In this document: positions 43,271-52,094 of the stretch, piece after piece
Layout of the letters: every line of letters starts with the position of its first letter
Position numbering within the stretch: the first letter of the stretch is position 1
DNA from: Grimontia kaedaensis
GTDB lineage: Bacteria > Pseudomonadota > Gammaproteobacteria > Enterobacterales > Vibrionaceae
Assembly (NCBI RefSeq): GCF_023746615.1
Contig: NZ_CP082275.1
Span: forward strand, 1,736,001 to 1,800,000
Direction of reading: 5' to 3'
DNA length: 64,000 nucleotides
Notes under the pieces: model-generated
Databases searched by the model: none
What the model saw: only the letters and a program-made list of their open reading frames with translations
What the model was told of the DNA's origin: nothing
Position numbers and translations under genes: made by a program

Positions 43271-44257
43271 CTGCACATTGCAGCGTTGAAATAGCTGTTG
43301 CCAGTATCCTACATGATCTTTTACTGCCTTTTGGAAACTCTGATAGTGGCTGCCGGCAAAATAGGCGTCGTTGTAGCTCAAGAAAACGTCATTTTCTGGC
43401 AATTGCCTGTGGAGGGTTTCCAGCGCAGGCTGGGCATCAAGATAAAGCCCGTTAATTTTCGATAGGTATGGTTGCACTTCACCGATGAAAAACTTATCGA
43501 ATACGTTTCTGAGGTAGTTGAGGCGGGTTGGGTCCCGGTTTGCGCCGCAGATCACCAAGAGGTCATCGCGATAAAGCTGTTTGGTGATGGTGTTAAGCCA
43601 GCGGGTGCTTTCATCCATGGAATGAAAAACAGAGCCAAGATAACGCTGCTTCTCAATAGGCTCCTGTAACGAAACAATGTCGGTGCCCCTCTCGTAAAGA
43701 TTAGCGTATGCGTTGATGGCCAGAAGCGCTTCACTATGAGGGAAGGGTTTATCAGGCGCAATCAGGCTAACACTTGCAGGTGTGAGTTGCTGACGCCACG
43801 CGTCACTGCTGACCAGCGTGTTCCAGTACACCGTACTGAGTTGCTGTTGCTTCTGTTTCTGTGCGTTGAGTAATTGTTCGCGAAGGGCATCGCTTTCGAC
43901 GTCTGCTAGACAAAGTTCAAGTGTGTTTAATAGCGATACTTCGTAGTTAAGTTGCCTGAAGGCGTCCTGAACCTTGCCGAGAATGGAGTTTCTGTCAGCG
44001 ATTAGCTGAAACAGACCGCATTCTCTTAGTTCGTAAGCATCAAGTAAGCCCATACGCACGTCACCAACGGGCAGCTTTAAGTCCCGCTTCCTGGGAAGTT
44101 CGATATAGTCGCTTTCCTCTAATGGCAGAGGTTCAGTGTTGACGACATTCGCGAGGCGGGTTTGATAGTTTTCAAATTGCGCACGTGCCTTGTCTGGTTC
44201 CAGACAGCCTGAAAGCAGGAACAGAGCAATAATGATGACGGCAATTCGATTAACCAT
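43265..44257 (-). CDS. DUF3080-family lipoprotein
   Basis: A 330-residue predicted lipoprotein with signal IAVIIIALFLLSGC (lipobox LSGC, Cys18). The mature protein is mainly helical and matches the DUF3080 pattern of Vibrionaceae lipoproteins, with four further Cys residues (RECGLFQ, ELCLAD, VICGAN, RCNVQL) that could form two disulfides. Function is unknown. It is convergent with the PCAT gene and the two stops overlap by 6 bp. This gene marks the right border of the graspetide insertion in the conserved chromosome. Confidence 0.78.
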   Translation of the reverse strand: MVNRIAVIIIALFLLSGCLEPDKARAQFENYQTRLANVVNTEPLPLEESDYIELPRKRDLKLPVGDVRMGLLDAYELRECGLFQLIADRNSILGKVQDAFRQLNYEVSLLNTLELCLADVESDALREQLLNAQKQKQQQLSTVYWNTLVSSDAWRQQLTPASVSLIAPDKPFPHSEALLAINAYANLYERGTDIVSLQEPIEKQRYLGSVFHSMDESTRWLNTITKQLYRDDLLVICGANRDPTRLNYLRNVFDKFFIGEVQPYLSKINGLYLDAQPALETLHRQLPENDVFLSYNDAYFAGSHYQSFQKAVKDHVGYWQQLFQRCNVQL

Positions 44258-44321
44258 TTTCTAGCATTTTCAAGAAATCATAGTCATGGTACGAAGTATA
44301 AAAGAAGCGGGATCCAAAAAG

Positions 44322-44349
44322 AAAATCCCGGTATCAGAACCGGGATTTT
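44322..44349 (-). terminator. Terminator of norM
   Basis: Stem AAAATCCCGGT / ACCGGGATTTT with a seven-base loop, 20 bp beyond the norM stop on the minus strand and followed by a T-rich tract. Confidence 0.88.
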
Positions 44350-44368
44350 GAAGAAGGGCAGTGAAGGT

Positions 44369-45739
44369 TTATTTTTCTGCCATCGCCAATTGGAATTCGT
44401 TCGACTGTTTGCGGATCCAACGAAGGCGAATGCCGAGCATAATCGCTGCCGATGTCAGGCCAATGATGATGCCTACCCAGAAGCCGTAAGCACCCATTGG
44501 TTCAACGATCAAATCTGTCATACCGAGAATGTAGCCAATCGGCACGCCCAGTATCCAGTAAGCGATGAAGGTACGAATGAAGATAGCCCCCATGTCTTTA
44601 TATCCTCTAAGCGCACCGGCAGCGACGACCTGGATAGCGTCCATACACTGGTAGACCGCGGCGAGTAGCATAAGGTTAGCTGCCATAAGCACAACTTCAG
44701 GGTTACTGTTGTAAAGCAGAATTATCGGCTCGCGGAATATTACGGTCAGTGTGGCTGTCACCATGGCGGTTGTCAGTCCAATCAATATGCCGAGCTTGGC
44801 TGCTCTTGCAGCGCCTTCTGTCGATTTTTCACCCAGTTGGTGACTGACGCGAATACTGACTGCTGTCGCCAAACTCATCGGTAGCATGAACACCATAGAG
44901 GCAAAGTTCATCGCAATTTGGTGTGCGGCGACAATGATAGAGCCCAGTGGTGAAATCAGGAGTGCAATACCGGCGAACATGGTGACTTCAAAGAATATCG
45001 ACGCTGCGACGGGTAAGCCCATCTTGAAGATACGTTTGAGTGCAGAAATGTCTGGAGCAGTGAAGCTGGTAAATGCATTGATAGCCTTCAGTCGTTTGTT
45101 GACCAAGACATAAACAAACATGGCTATCAGCATCAGCCAATAGACAATAGTGGTTGCCACACCACAACCGACAGCACCAAGCGCGGGAGCACCAAATTTG
45201 CCGTAAACAAAAATCCAATTCAACGGCACATTGGCGGCAAGGCCAATAAAGCCAATGATCATTGCTGGAACGGTGAGTGATATACCTTCCGCTAAGTTAC
45301 GTAGTACTTGGAAGAGCAAGAATGCTGGTACGGCCAAGATAACGGCATAGAGATAACCGATGGTTTTCTCAGTCAAAGCTTCTTCAACATTCATGTAGTT
45401 GATGATATGGCTGGCGTTGTAAAGCAAAAGTCCAATAGGAACCGATAGTAAGATAGCCAGATAGATGCCTTGCTGAACCTGAAATGGGATTTTGTTTTGC
45501 CGACCAGAGCCATTTAATTGTGCGATGATGGGTACCATCGCTATCAAAATACCAATGCCAAAAAGAATTGAAGGAAGCCAGATGCTGGTAGCGACAGCTA
45601 CTGCAGCCATATCAGTTGCGCTGACGCCGCCTGCCATCACGGTATCGACAAAGCTCATTGAAGTTTGCGCTAGCTGCGCAATGAAGACAGGGATCCCCAA
45701 TTTAATGATGGATTTGGCTTCCAGGCGATAGTTTTGCAC
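44369..45739 (-). CDS. norM: NorM-type MATE multidrug/Na+ antiporter
   Basis: A 456-residue twelve-helix transporter, the same length as V. parahaemolyticus NorM. The conserved acidic residue of helix 1 (D32 in FVDTVMAGG) lies in AQTSMSFVDTVMAGGVSATD. The second repeat contains EVTMFAGIALLISPLGSIIVAAHQIAMNFAS and D in QCMDAIQVVAAGALRGYKD. It exports cationic drugs such as norfloxacin and dyes in exchange for Na+. It is divergent from ribE with about 150 bp between, an arrangement known in vibrios. It differs in sequence from the MATE at 21450. Confidence 0.9.
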   Translation of the reverse strand: MQNYRLEAKSIIKLGIPVFIAQLAQTSMSFVDTVMAGGVSATDMAAVAVATSIWLPSILFGIGILIAMVPIIAQLNGSGRQNKIPFQVQQGIYLAILLSVPIGLLLYNASHIINYMNVEEALTEKTIGYLYAVILAVPAFLLFQVLRNLAEGISLTVPAMIIGFIGLAANVPLNWIFVYGKFGAPALGAVGCGVATTIVYWLMLIAMFVYVLVNKRLKAINAFTSFTAPDISALKRIFKMGLPVAASIFFEVTMFAGIALLISPLGSIIVAAHQIAMNFASMVFMLPMSLATAVSIRVSHQLGEKSTEGAARAAKLGILIGLTTAMVTATLTVIFREPIILLYNSNPEVVLMAANLMLLAAVYQCMDAIQVVAAGALRGYKDMGAIFIRTFIAYWILGVPIGYILGMTDLIVEPMGAYGFWVGIIIGLTSAAIMLGIRLRWIRKQSNEFQLAMAEK

Positions 45740-45893
45740 CTATGACTCCGGAAAGAAAAGTGAGGCTGAAAAAGGAGTTGTATTATACGTTTGCATTGTA
45801 AAGCGACAATGGATACTTTTGGGAATTCGCTAAAATTTAGTGTTTTGTTTGCATCACAGTTAATACAGCCAGATGCTGTTAACAGGAATAGTT

Positions 45894-46505
45894 ATGTTTA
45901 CAGGTATTGTTCAAACCACCGCAGAAATCGTTCAGATAGAAAAAAAGAGAGATTTTCAGAGCCATGCGCTTCATATGAACGATGTGATGCGCAAAGGATT
46001 GGAAATTGGCGCTTCAGTTGCGCACAACGGTTGCTGTTTGACCGTGACAAAAATCGACAGCGACGTGGTTTGGTTCGATTTGATGCAGGCTACACTGGCG
46101 CTGACTAACCTTGGTAGCATCCAGGAAGGCGATAGAGTAAACCTTGAGCGTGCGGCTAAGTTTGGTGATGAAATTGGCGGTCACTCTATGTCTGGCCACA
46201 TAATGTGTACAGCCGAAGTGGTTGATGTCATTGAGTCAGAGAACAATCGCCAGGTGTGGTTTGAGGTGCCGGCAAATATCTCCAAGTATGTTTTTGACAA
46301 GGGCTACATTGGCATTGATGGTATCAGTCTGACCATCGGTGCCGTTGAAGATAACCGTTTCTGCGTGAACTTGATCCCTGAAACACTGCAGAGAACCAAT
46401 ATGGGATGGCGAGCGAAAGGGGATATGGTGAACATTGAGGTTGACCCACAAACGCAGGCGGTGGTTGATACCGTTGAGAGGGTACTTGCTGCGAAACAAG
46501 CTTAA
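45894..46505 (+). CDS. ribE: Riboflavin synthase, alpha subunit
   Basis: A 203-residue enzyme that dismutates two 6,7-dimethyl-8-ribityllumazine molecules to riboflavin. It begins MFTGIVQTTAEIV, the family signature, and has the two lumazine-binding barrels: the first with GCCLTVTKIDSDVVWFDLMQATLALTNLG and GGHSMSGHI, the second with GIDGISLTIGAVEDNRFCVNLIPETLQRTNMG. The ATG at 45894 has AGGAA upstream; a TTG-type extension by seven residues is not supported. No FMN riboswitch is visible in the norM-ribE spacer. Monocistronic, closed by a terminator. Confidence 0.95.
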   Translation: MFTGIVQTTAEIVQIEKKRDFQSHALHMNDVMRKGLEIGASVAHNGCCLTVTKIDSDVVWFDLMQATLALTNLGSIQEGDRVNLERAAKFGDEIGGHSMSGHIMCTAEVVDVIESENNRQVWFEVPANISKYVFDKGYIGIDGISLTIGAVEDNRFCVNLIPETLQRTNMGWRAKGDMVNIEVDPQTQAVVDTVERVLAAKQA

Positions 46506-46531
46506 GTCTTGTTCAGTGATTGCTGAAAAAT

Positions 46532-46560
46532 GAAAAAGCCAGCTACAGCTGGCTTTTCTT
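46532..46560 (+). terminator. Terminator of ribE
   Basis: Stem AAAAGCCAGCT / AGCTGGCTTTT with a short loop and T run, also usable by the small gene on the opposite strand. Confidence 0.9.
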
Positions 46561-46580
46561 ATATCGACTGCCTGAAAATT

Positions 46581-46784
46581 TTAGAAAATCTGCTCGTCGT
46601 CAGCATCTACGAATAAGTTGATGGTTTTGTGCTGAGAGTCGATGATGAGATTCAAATGAATAGCGTTACAGCATGCCGGACAATCGTCATAAAATTCCTG
46701 ATCACCGCCGCTGGTATCCAAAGTAATGCGAATCCTATGTCCACAGTGCGGACAATCGATCCCTCTTTCAGTAAAATTTTGCAT
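46581..46784 (-). CDS. CPXCG-motif cysteine-rich protein
   Basis: A 67-residue protein of the CPXCG family. It has two zinc-knuckle-like pairs, CPHCG near residue 11 and CPACC near 35, followed by an acidic end (DADDEQIF). The fold is likely a single zinc ribbon; the function is unknown. The ATG at 46784 has AGGGAG six bases upstream; a TTG two codons earlier is in frame. Short and cytoplasmic, it shares the terminator with ribE. Confidence 0.85.
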   Translation of the reverse strand: MQNFTERGIDCPHCGHRIRITLDTSGGDQEFYDDCPACCNAIHLNLIIDSQHKTINLFVDADDEQIF

Positions 46785-46790
46785 GTTCAA

Positions 46791-47065
46791 CTCCCTATCT
46801 GAACTGCGAGCCTATTACATGACGATGCAAAGATAGCTGTTTCTTGAATCGCCCATGTGTTCCCATTTTAAGAACCTAAGAATGTTTGCTCAGTGAAATA
46901 AGAAAAAAGTATGACCGCACACCGAAAATCGCTTCGAATTATTAGCTTAAGAAATGGTATGTAACAGATGTATCCGGTGCTCTGGTTGGGATACGTGCGA
47001 AATTATTACAGAGTGTGAATGAGGGTTGCGAACTGTGAATGACGTTCAAGAAGGAAATGAAACAA
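46791..47065. other. Intergenic region, no gene seen
   Basis: About 275 bp between the CPXCG gene and the HAD gene terminator. I see no coding frame or RNA gene. It should hold the CPXCG promoter near 46800-46880. Confidence 0.4.
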
Positions 47066-47067
47066 CA

Positions 47068-47093
47068 GGGCAAAACTCGACACTTTGCCCTCA
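47068..47093 (-). terminator. Terminator of the yniC-type gene
   Basis: On the minus strand an AGGGCAAA / TTTGCCCT stem with a loop of about nine bases, 10 bp past the stop codon. The tail is TGTTGTTTC. Confidence 0.75.
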
Positions 47094-47102
47094 TATTAGA
47101 GA

Positions 47103-47753
47103 TTAAGCCCCCAGCATTTCCGGGCTTAATTCGTCTAGCGAGTTAAGTTTCACGTCGCTGATCACCCAACGATCCTGTGCCGCAACCTTATGTTCTGGCA
47201 CGACAATTGCGCGCATCTGAGCCGCTTTTGCTGCCAAAAGGCCAGTGAAAGAATCTTCTAACGCAATACAGTTTTGAGGGGCAATCCTTAAGCTCTCCGC
47301 AGCATTTAAATATACTTCTGGGTGAGGCTTACCATATTTAAGGTGTTCAGCAGAGTGGCACTGCTCAAACCACGAAGCGATACCCAACGCTTCTAAAGAA
47401 GCATTGATGAGCTTCATGGGAGAAGAAGATGCCAATGCAATACGAAGATTCGCCTCTTTACAGAGTGTTAGCGCGTGCATCACCCCTGGCTTCATGGGTT
47501 TATGAATAGAAACTAGCTCAATCACTTTGTCGAGGATCATATCGCACACTTCATCACAAGAAGGGCCTTCCCAACCTTGAGTGTTGTAATAGTGCTTAAC
47601 AATCTGATCTATGCGAATGCCCGTGGTATCAATGGTGTCCTGGCGGGTGATTTTTACCCCCAGACTTTGAAAAACTGTAAGTTCAGCATCTTGCCAAAAG
47701 GGTTCTGAATCAACCAAAAGGCCGTCCATATCGAAAATAGCTGCTTGGATCAT
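47103..47753 (-). CDS. hxpB: HAD-family sugar phosphatase (YniC/HxpB-like)
   Basis: A 216-residue phosphatase of the HAD beta-phosphoglucomutase-like group. The four motifs are present: FDMDGLLVDSEP (nucleophile D8 and acid D10), ALASSSP (motif II Ser/Thr), KYGKPHPEVY (motif III Lys) and ALEDSFTGLLAA (motif IV). It should act on small sugar phosphates; E. coli YniC/HxpB cleaves hexitol phosphates and 2-deoxyglucose-6-P. It lies beside a fructosamine kinase gene as yniC does with yniA in enterobacteria. A terminator between the two means they are transcribed separately. Confidence 0.85.
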   Translation of the reverse strand: MIQAAIFDMDGLLVDSEPFWQDAELTVFQSLGVKITRQDTIDTTGIRIDQIVKHYYNTQGWEGPSCDEVCDMILDKVIELVSIHKPMKPGVMHALTLCKEANLRIALASSSPMKLINASLEALGIASWFEQCHSAEHLKYGKPHPEVYLNAAESLRIAPQNCIALEDSFTGLLAAKAAQMRAIVVPEHKVAAQDRWVISDVKLNSLDELSPEMLGA

Positions 47754-47770
47754 AAAGGTTCCTTAAAACG

Positions 47771-47796
47771 AAAAAAGGCGCCAAAGCGCCTTATTT
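47771..47796 (-). terminator. Terminator of the fructosamine kinase gene
   Basis: Stem AAGGCGC / GCGCCTT with a CAAA-type loop; T run on the minus strand. It lies between the kinase stop and the phosphatase start. Confidence 0.85.
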
Positions 47797-47822
47797 TGAC
47801 TGATGATTTCGTTACAGGAAAA

Positions 47823-48686
47823 TCAATTCAGCTCTAGTTTGTTGATCAGTGCCTCGGTTTCTGCCAAATAAGGACCACCGAACAATAGGCAATGATTCAG
47901 CATGTGGTAAAGGTTGTAGATGTCTTTACGTTCTTCAAAGCCCTCATCAAGAGGCCACACTTCTTCATACCCTTCATAAAACTCATCGGGGAATCCGCCA
48001 AAGAGATAGGTCATCGCAATGTCTACTTCACGATCTCCCCAATAACAGGCAGGGTCGTAAACTATCGGACCATTCATGGTTGATGAGGCATTGCCCTTCC
48101 ATAAATCGCCATGCACTAAGCTTGCCTTTGGCTGATGGCCATTGAGTCGTTCTTTCACTGCTTCAACAATACTTTCCACATCCCCAAATGACATGCCTTT
48201 TTCTTCTGCTAACTGAAGTTGAAAGCCGATGCGGTGATCAGCGAAAAAGTTTGCCCATTTTCGGTGCCAGCTATTTCGTTGCTCTGTAGTACCAATAAAG
48301 TTATCTATATCGAAGCCATATTCCAACTGCTCGCCCCATTTGTGAAGACTGGCGAGATCTTTACCCAAAAGGTAGGCATTTTCAGTGTCGAGTTGCTTCA
48401 TGGGAATATAATCAAGCACCAACACTGATTTCTCTTTGATAATGCCAAGATATATCACCTGCGGGATAGATACTTCGCCGCTGTTTGCCAAATGCCGAAG
48501 GCTCTCGGCTTCGGCTTCGAAAACGGGCAAGTTGTCTCGTGAATTCACTTTCACAAAGAAGCGCATATTTCCACTTGCAATGGCGTAACACTCGTTGATG
48601 TCACCACCATCTATTGGCGTCTTTTCCTCGACTTCAAACTGCTGACCCAGAGCGAGCGAAAGCTGAACTGAGAGCGAATGCCACAT
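47823..48686 (-). CDS. Fructosamine kinase family protein (YniA-like)
   Basis: A 287-residue kinase with the aminoglycoside/fructosamine kinase fold. Key segments: GGDINECYAIASGNMRFFVKVNS (N-lobe with ATP lysine), VLDYIPM hinge, LVHGDLWKGNA (catalytic HGD loop with Asp), and VYDPACYWGDREVDIAM (the DPA metal-binding segment of this family). Family members phosphorylate protein-bound or free ketosamines or ribulosamines and so start repair of glycation damage. The neighbouring YniC-type sugar phosphatase fits a detoxification role for unusual sugar phosphates. No signal peptide. Confidence 0.87.
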   Translation of the reverse strand: MWHSLSVQLSLALGQQFEVEEKTPIDGGDINECYAIASGNMRFFVKVNSRDNLPVFEAEAESLRHLANSGEVSIPQVIYLGIIKEKSVLVLDYIPMKQLDTENAYLLGKDLASLHKWGEQLEYGFDIDNFIGTTEQRNSWHRKWANFFADHRIGFQLQLAEEKGMSFGDVESIVEAVKERLNGHQPKASLVHGDLWKGNASSTMNGPIVYDPACYWGDREVDIAMTYLFGGFPDEFYEGYEEVWPLDEGFEERKDIYNLYHMLNHCLLFGGPYLAETEALINKLELN

Positions 48687-48807
48687 GAGTGCACCTCTTC
48701 ATGACGATGAAAATTGGTGTGATAACAAAATAGTAGTGCAATTCAGAGAGAGTGATATGTGTCTAATCCCACAATTTGTATCGGTTTTTCAAATTTTGGT
48801 GGAAATA

Positions 48808-48832
48808 AGACAAGGCCCCGTAAAACCGGGGC
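48808..48832 (-). terminator. Terminator of the hut operon
   Basis: On the minus strand GCCCCGG / CCGGGGC-type stem (about six to seven pairs, TTTTA loop), about 22 bp past the hutH stop. The T tract is broken (CTTGTCTTATTT). Confidence 0.7.
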
Positions 48833-48853
48833 GTTAGAGAATGAAATACGGCC

Positions 48854-50386
48854 TTAAAAGCTGGGCAACAACTTGTTTGGCATGTATTTGTTGTGATTGG
48901 CTTCCAGAAGATGGGCGTTTGCTTTCTCTATATCTGGCGCGAAGTATCTGTCTTTGTCATAGAAGGTGACATGACTTCTTAGTTCTGCCTTGATTTGTTC
49001 CAGGCGTTGAGAGGTTTTCAGGGGTGCTCGGAAATCCAAGCCCTGGCATGCGGCGAGCAACTCTACCGCGAGAATGCCGCGAGTGTTATCTGCCATCTCC
49101 GCAAGACGACGCCCTGCGAATGTCGCCATCGACACGTGGTCTTCCTGATTGGCCGATGTTGGAAGGCTATCTACAGATGCGGGGTGTGCCAGCGTTTTAT
49201 TTTCACTAGCCAACGCCGCAGAGGTTACCTGTGCGATCATAAAGCCGCTGTTTACACCGCCATTGTCGACAAGAAACGGAGGAAGCTTGCTCAAGCCGCT
49301 ATCGATAAGCAGTGCCATACGTCTTTCAGACAAACTGCCGATTTCAGCAATTGCTAATGCAAGGTTATCGGCAGCCATGGCAACGGGCTCGGCGTGGAAA
49401 TTACCACCTGAAATGATGTCACCATCATCGCAGAACACCAGTGGGTTGTCTGACACTGAGTTTGCTTCAATTTCGAGGACATCTGCGGCGTGTCGGATTT
49501 GCTGAAGGCATGCGCCCATGACCTGAGGTTGGCAGCGCAGAGAATATGGGTCCTGCACTTTTTCGCAGACTTGGTGGCTGTCGCCAATGTCGCTGTTCTG
49601 TTCTAAGAGGTGTCGGTATGCTTCTGCAGCATCCATTTGTGCGCGATGCCCACGAACGCGGTGAATACGTGGGTCGAATGGACGGCGACTGCCTAAAGCT
49701 GCTTCAACGGAAAGCGCACCACAAGCTGTTGCTGATGCGAAAAGGTCTTCTGCGGCAAACAGCCCTTCCAAAGCAAACGCGGTTGAAGCTTGTGTGCCAT
49801 TCAACAGTGCCAAACCCTCTTTAGGGCCGAGTGTGATAGGGTCCAAACCGGCAATTTTCAGTGCCATTGCTCCGGAGATGACTTCTCCTTTGTGTCTTGC
49901 CTGGCCTTCGCCCAATAGAACCGTACTCATGTGGGCGAGGGGAGCCAAATCACCCGATGCGCCTACGGAGCCTTTCTTGGGAATGCAGGGGAAAACTTCC
50001 GCATTAATGAGCTTTGCCAGGGCTTCCACAACCGAATAGCGGATACCGGAATAACCACGGGCAAGACTTGAGATTTTCAAAACCATCATCAAGCGAACAG
50101 TAGCATCATTCATGAAATCGCCAATACCAGCAGCATGAGAAAGCACTATCGAACGTTGCAGAGTTTCGAGATCTTCCAGTTCGATACGGGTATTGGCGAG
50201 TAAGCCAAAACCCGTATTGATGCCATAAACCACACGTCCTTCGTCGAGTACACTGGCAACGGTATCAACACTTTCCTGCATGGTCTCGGCGACGCCGTTG
50301 GCAAACTGAACCTGTGTGGGCTCACGGCTGACAAGGCGAAGATCTCTGAGTGTTAGCGCACCCGGAATGAGCGTTAGTGTATTCAT
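48854..50386 (-). CDS. hutH: Histidine ammonia-lyase
   Basis: A 510-residue enzyme that converts histidine to urocanate and ammonia, the first step of histidine use. The Ala-Ser-Gly triad that cyclises to the MIO cofactor is at residues 143-145 in GSVGASGDLAPL. Other landmarks are YGINTGFG near 54-61, the ALLNGTQAS segment, NPLVFC-type metal-free core and SADQEDHVS-type (TSANQEDHVSM) near 410. Start at ATG 50386 with GGAG about ten bases upstream; an upstream in-frame start overlapping hutU is not needed. Last gene of hutIGUH. Confidence 0.97.
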   Translation of the reverse strand: MNTLTLIPGALTLRDLRLVSREPTQVQFANGVAETMQESVDTVASVLDEGRVVYGINTGFGLLANTRIELEDLETLQRSIVLSHAAGIGDFMNDATVRLMMVLKISSLARGYSGIRYSVVEALAKLINAEVFPCIPKKGSVGASGDLAPLAHMSTVLLGEGQARHKGEVISGAMALKIAGLDPITLGPKEGLALLNGTQASTAFALEGLFAAEDLFASATACGALSVEAALGSRRPFDPRIHRVRGHRAQMDAAEAYRHLLEQNSDIGDSHQVCEKVQDPYSLRCQPQVMGACLQQIRHAADVLEIEANSVSDNPLVFCDDGDIISGGNFHAEPVAMAADNLALAIAEIGSLSERRMALLIDSGLSKLPPFLVDNGGVNSGFMIAQVTSAALASENKTLAHPASVDSLPTSANQEDHVSMATFAGRRLAEMADNTRGILAVELLAACQGLDFRAPLKTSQRLEQIKAELRSHVTFYDKDRYFAPDIEKANAHLLEANHNKYMPNKLLPSF

Positions 50387-50399
50387 TGTTATTAGCTCC

Positions 50400-52094
50400 T
50401 TACTGCTTGACTGGAACGTTTGGAATGTCGAGCAAAGGTAAGTCAAGTTGTTGTTCTTCCGCGCAGTTTATCGCGATATCGTATCCGGCATCTGCATGGC
50501 GCATAACACCGGTGGCAGGATCGTTGTGCAAGACGCGCCCAACACGTTTCGCTGCCTCGTCTGTACCGTCACACACGATCACCACACCAGAGTGTTGCGA
50601 GAAGCCCATGCCTACGCCGCCGCCATGGTGCAGTGACACCCAGGTTGCTCCCGAAGCGGTATTAAGCAGCGCATTGAGCAGGGGCCAATCTGATACAGCA
50701 TCAGAGCCGTCCATCATACCTTCAGTTTCTCTATTTGGACTTGCAACTGAGCCTGAGTCCAAGTGGTCTCTGCCGATGACGACCGGTGCTTTCAGTTCGC
50801 CATTTTTCACCATTTCGTTAAAGGCCAATCCAAGGCGTGCGCGGTCTTTCAGTCCCACCCAACAAATACGGGCGGGTAAACCCTGGAATTGAATGCGCTC
50901 GCGGGCCATATCTAGCCAGTTATGAAGATGTGGATTGTCTGGAATCAGCTCTTTGACTTTCTGGTCGGTTTTATAAATATCCTCCGGATCGCCAGAGAGT
51001 GCAGCCCAGCGGAAGGGGCCGATGCCCTGACAGAAAAGAGGACGGATGTACGCCGGCACAAAACCCGGAAAATCGAATGCGTTTTCGACGCCTTTTTCGA
51101 GAGCCATTTGGCGGATGTTGTTGCCGTAGTCCAGCGTCGCTGCACCTCGTGATTGCAGGGTCAGCATGGCTTTGACCTGTTCTGCCATAGACGCTTTGGC
51201 GGCTTCAACCACCGCAGCCTCGTCGGCTTTGCGCTTTTCTGCCGCATCTTCCATGGTCCAGCCTTGCGGTAAGTATCCATTTAGCGGATCGTGCGCTGAC
51301 GTTTGATCGGTCACTACATCGGGTGTAATGCCACGCTCAACAAGCTGCGCGAAGATATCAGCTGCATTACCAAGCAGACCAATAGAGAGAGGCTTGTTGT
51401 CATCGATTGATTGTTGAAGGATGGAAAGCGCTTCATCCAAATCTGTGGCTTTTTTGTCAACGTATCCGGTTCGAAGGCGGTAATCGATTCGGCTTTCATC
51501 ACATTCAACGGCGATCATAGAGAACCCTGCCATGGTTGCTGCCAATGGCTGCGCACCACCCATGCCGCCAAGACCACCGGTCAGTACCCAACGACCTTTC
51601 GCTTCACCACCAAAGTGTTTCTTGGCAACAGCCACAAAGGTTTCATAGGTACCTTGAACAATGCCTTGTGAGCCAATGTAGATCCAGCTTCCTGCCGTCA
51701 TTTGACCGTACATGGCTAAACCTTGTTTATCGAGCTCGTTGAAGTGCTCCCAGTTTGCCCAGTGGGGTACCAGATTGGAGTTGGCAATCAATACCCGTGG
51801 CGCATCTTTATGAGTGGGGAAGACACCAACAGGTTTGCCGGATTGAACCAGAAGAGTTTGATCGTCCTCCAGACGGCTCAGTACCTCTACGATTTTGTCA
51901 TAGCACTGCCAGTTTCTCGCTGCGCGCCCAATACCGCCATAAACCACGAGGGCGTGAGGGTGTTCGGCCACGTCAGGGTGCAGGTTGTTCATCAGCATTC
52001 GAAGCGGCGCTTCAGTCAGCCAAGATTTTGCAGTTAGTTTGGTTCCTGTCGGCGCTTTGATCGTGCGCGACAGATCGAGACGTGGGTCGCTCAT
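50400..52094 (-). CDS. hutU: Urocanate hydratase
   Basis: A 564-residue NAD+-dependent enzyme that adds water to urocanate to give imidazolonepropionate. Landmarks include the N-terminal APTGTKLTAKSW, the NAD-binding GGLGGMGGAQPLAATMAG, and the C-terminal SGATWVSLHHGGGVGMGFSQHSG. Length is standard. The ATG overlaps the hutG stop (ATGA) and hutH starts 13 bp after the stop, so translation is coupled along the operon. Confidence 0.97.
   Translation of the reverse strand: MSDPRLDLSRTIKAPTGTKLTAKSWLTEAPLRMLMNNLHPDVAEHPHALVVYGGIGRAARNWQCYDKIVEVLSRLEDDQTLLVQSGKPVGVFPTHKDAPRVLIANSNLVPHWANWEHFNELDKQGLAMYGQMTAGSWIYIGSQGIVQGTYETFVAVAKKHFGGEAKGRWVLTGGLGGMGGAQPLAATMAGFSMIAVECDESRIDYRLRTGYVDKKATDLDEALSILQQSIDDNKPLSIGLLGNAADIFAQLVERGITPDVVTDQTSAHDPLNGYLPQGWTMEDAAEKRKADEAAVVEAAKASMAEQVKAMLTLQSRGAATLDYGNNIRQMALEKGVENAFDFPGFVPAYIRPLFCQGIGPFRWAALSGDPEDIYKTDQKVKELIPDNPHLHNWLDMARERIQFQGLPARICWVGLKDRARLGLAFNEMVKNGELKAPVVIGRDHLDSGSVASPNRETEGMMDGSDAVSDWPLLNALLNTASGATWVSLHHGGGVGMGFSQHSGVVIVCDGTDEAAKRVGRVLHNDPATGVMRHADAGYDIAINCAEEQQLDLPLLDIPNVPVKQ

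Noticed and set aside
45740..45893. FMN riboswitch before ribE
   Set aside because: The spacer to norM is short (about 150 bp) and contains none of the conserved RFN element segments.
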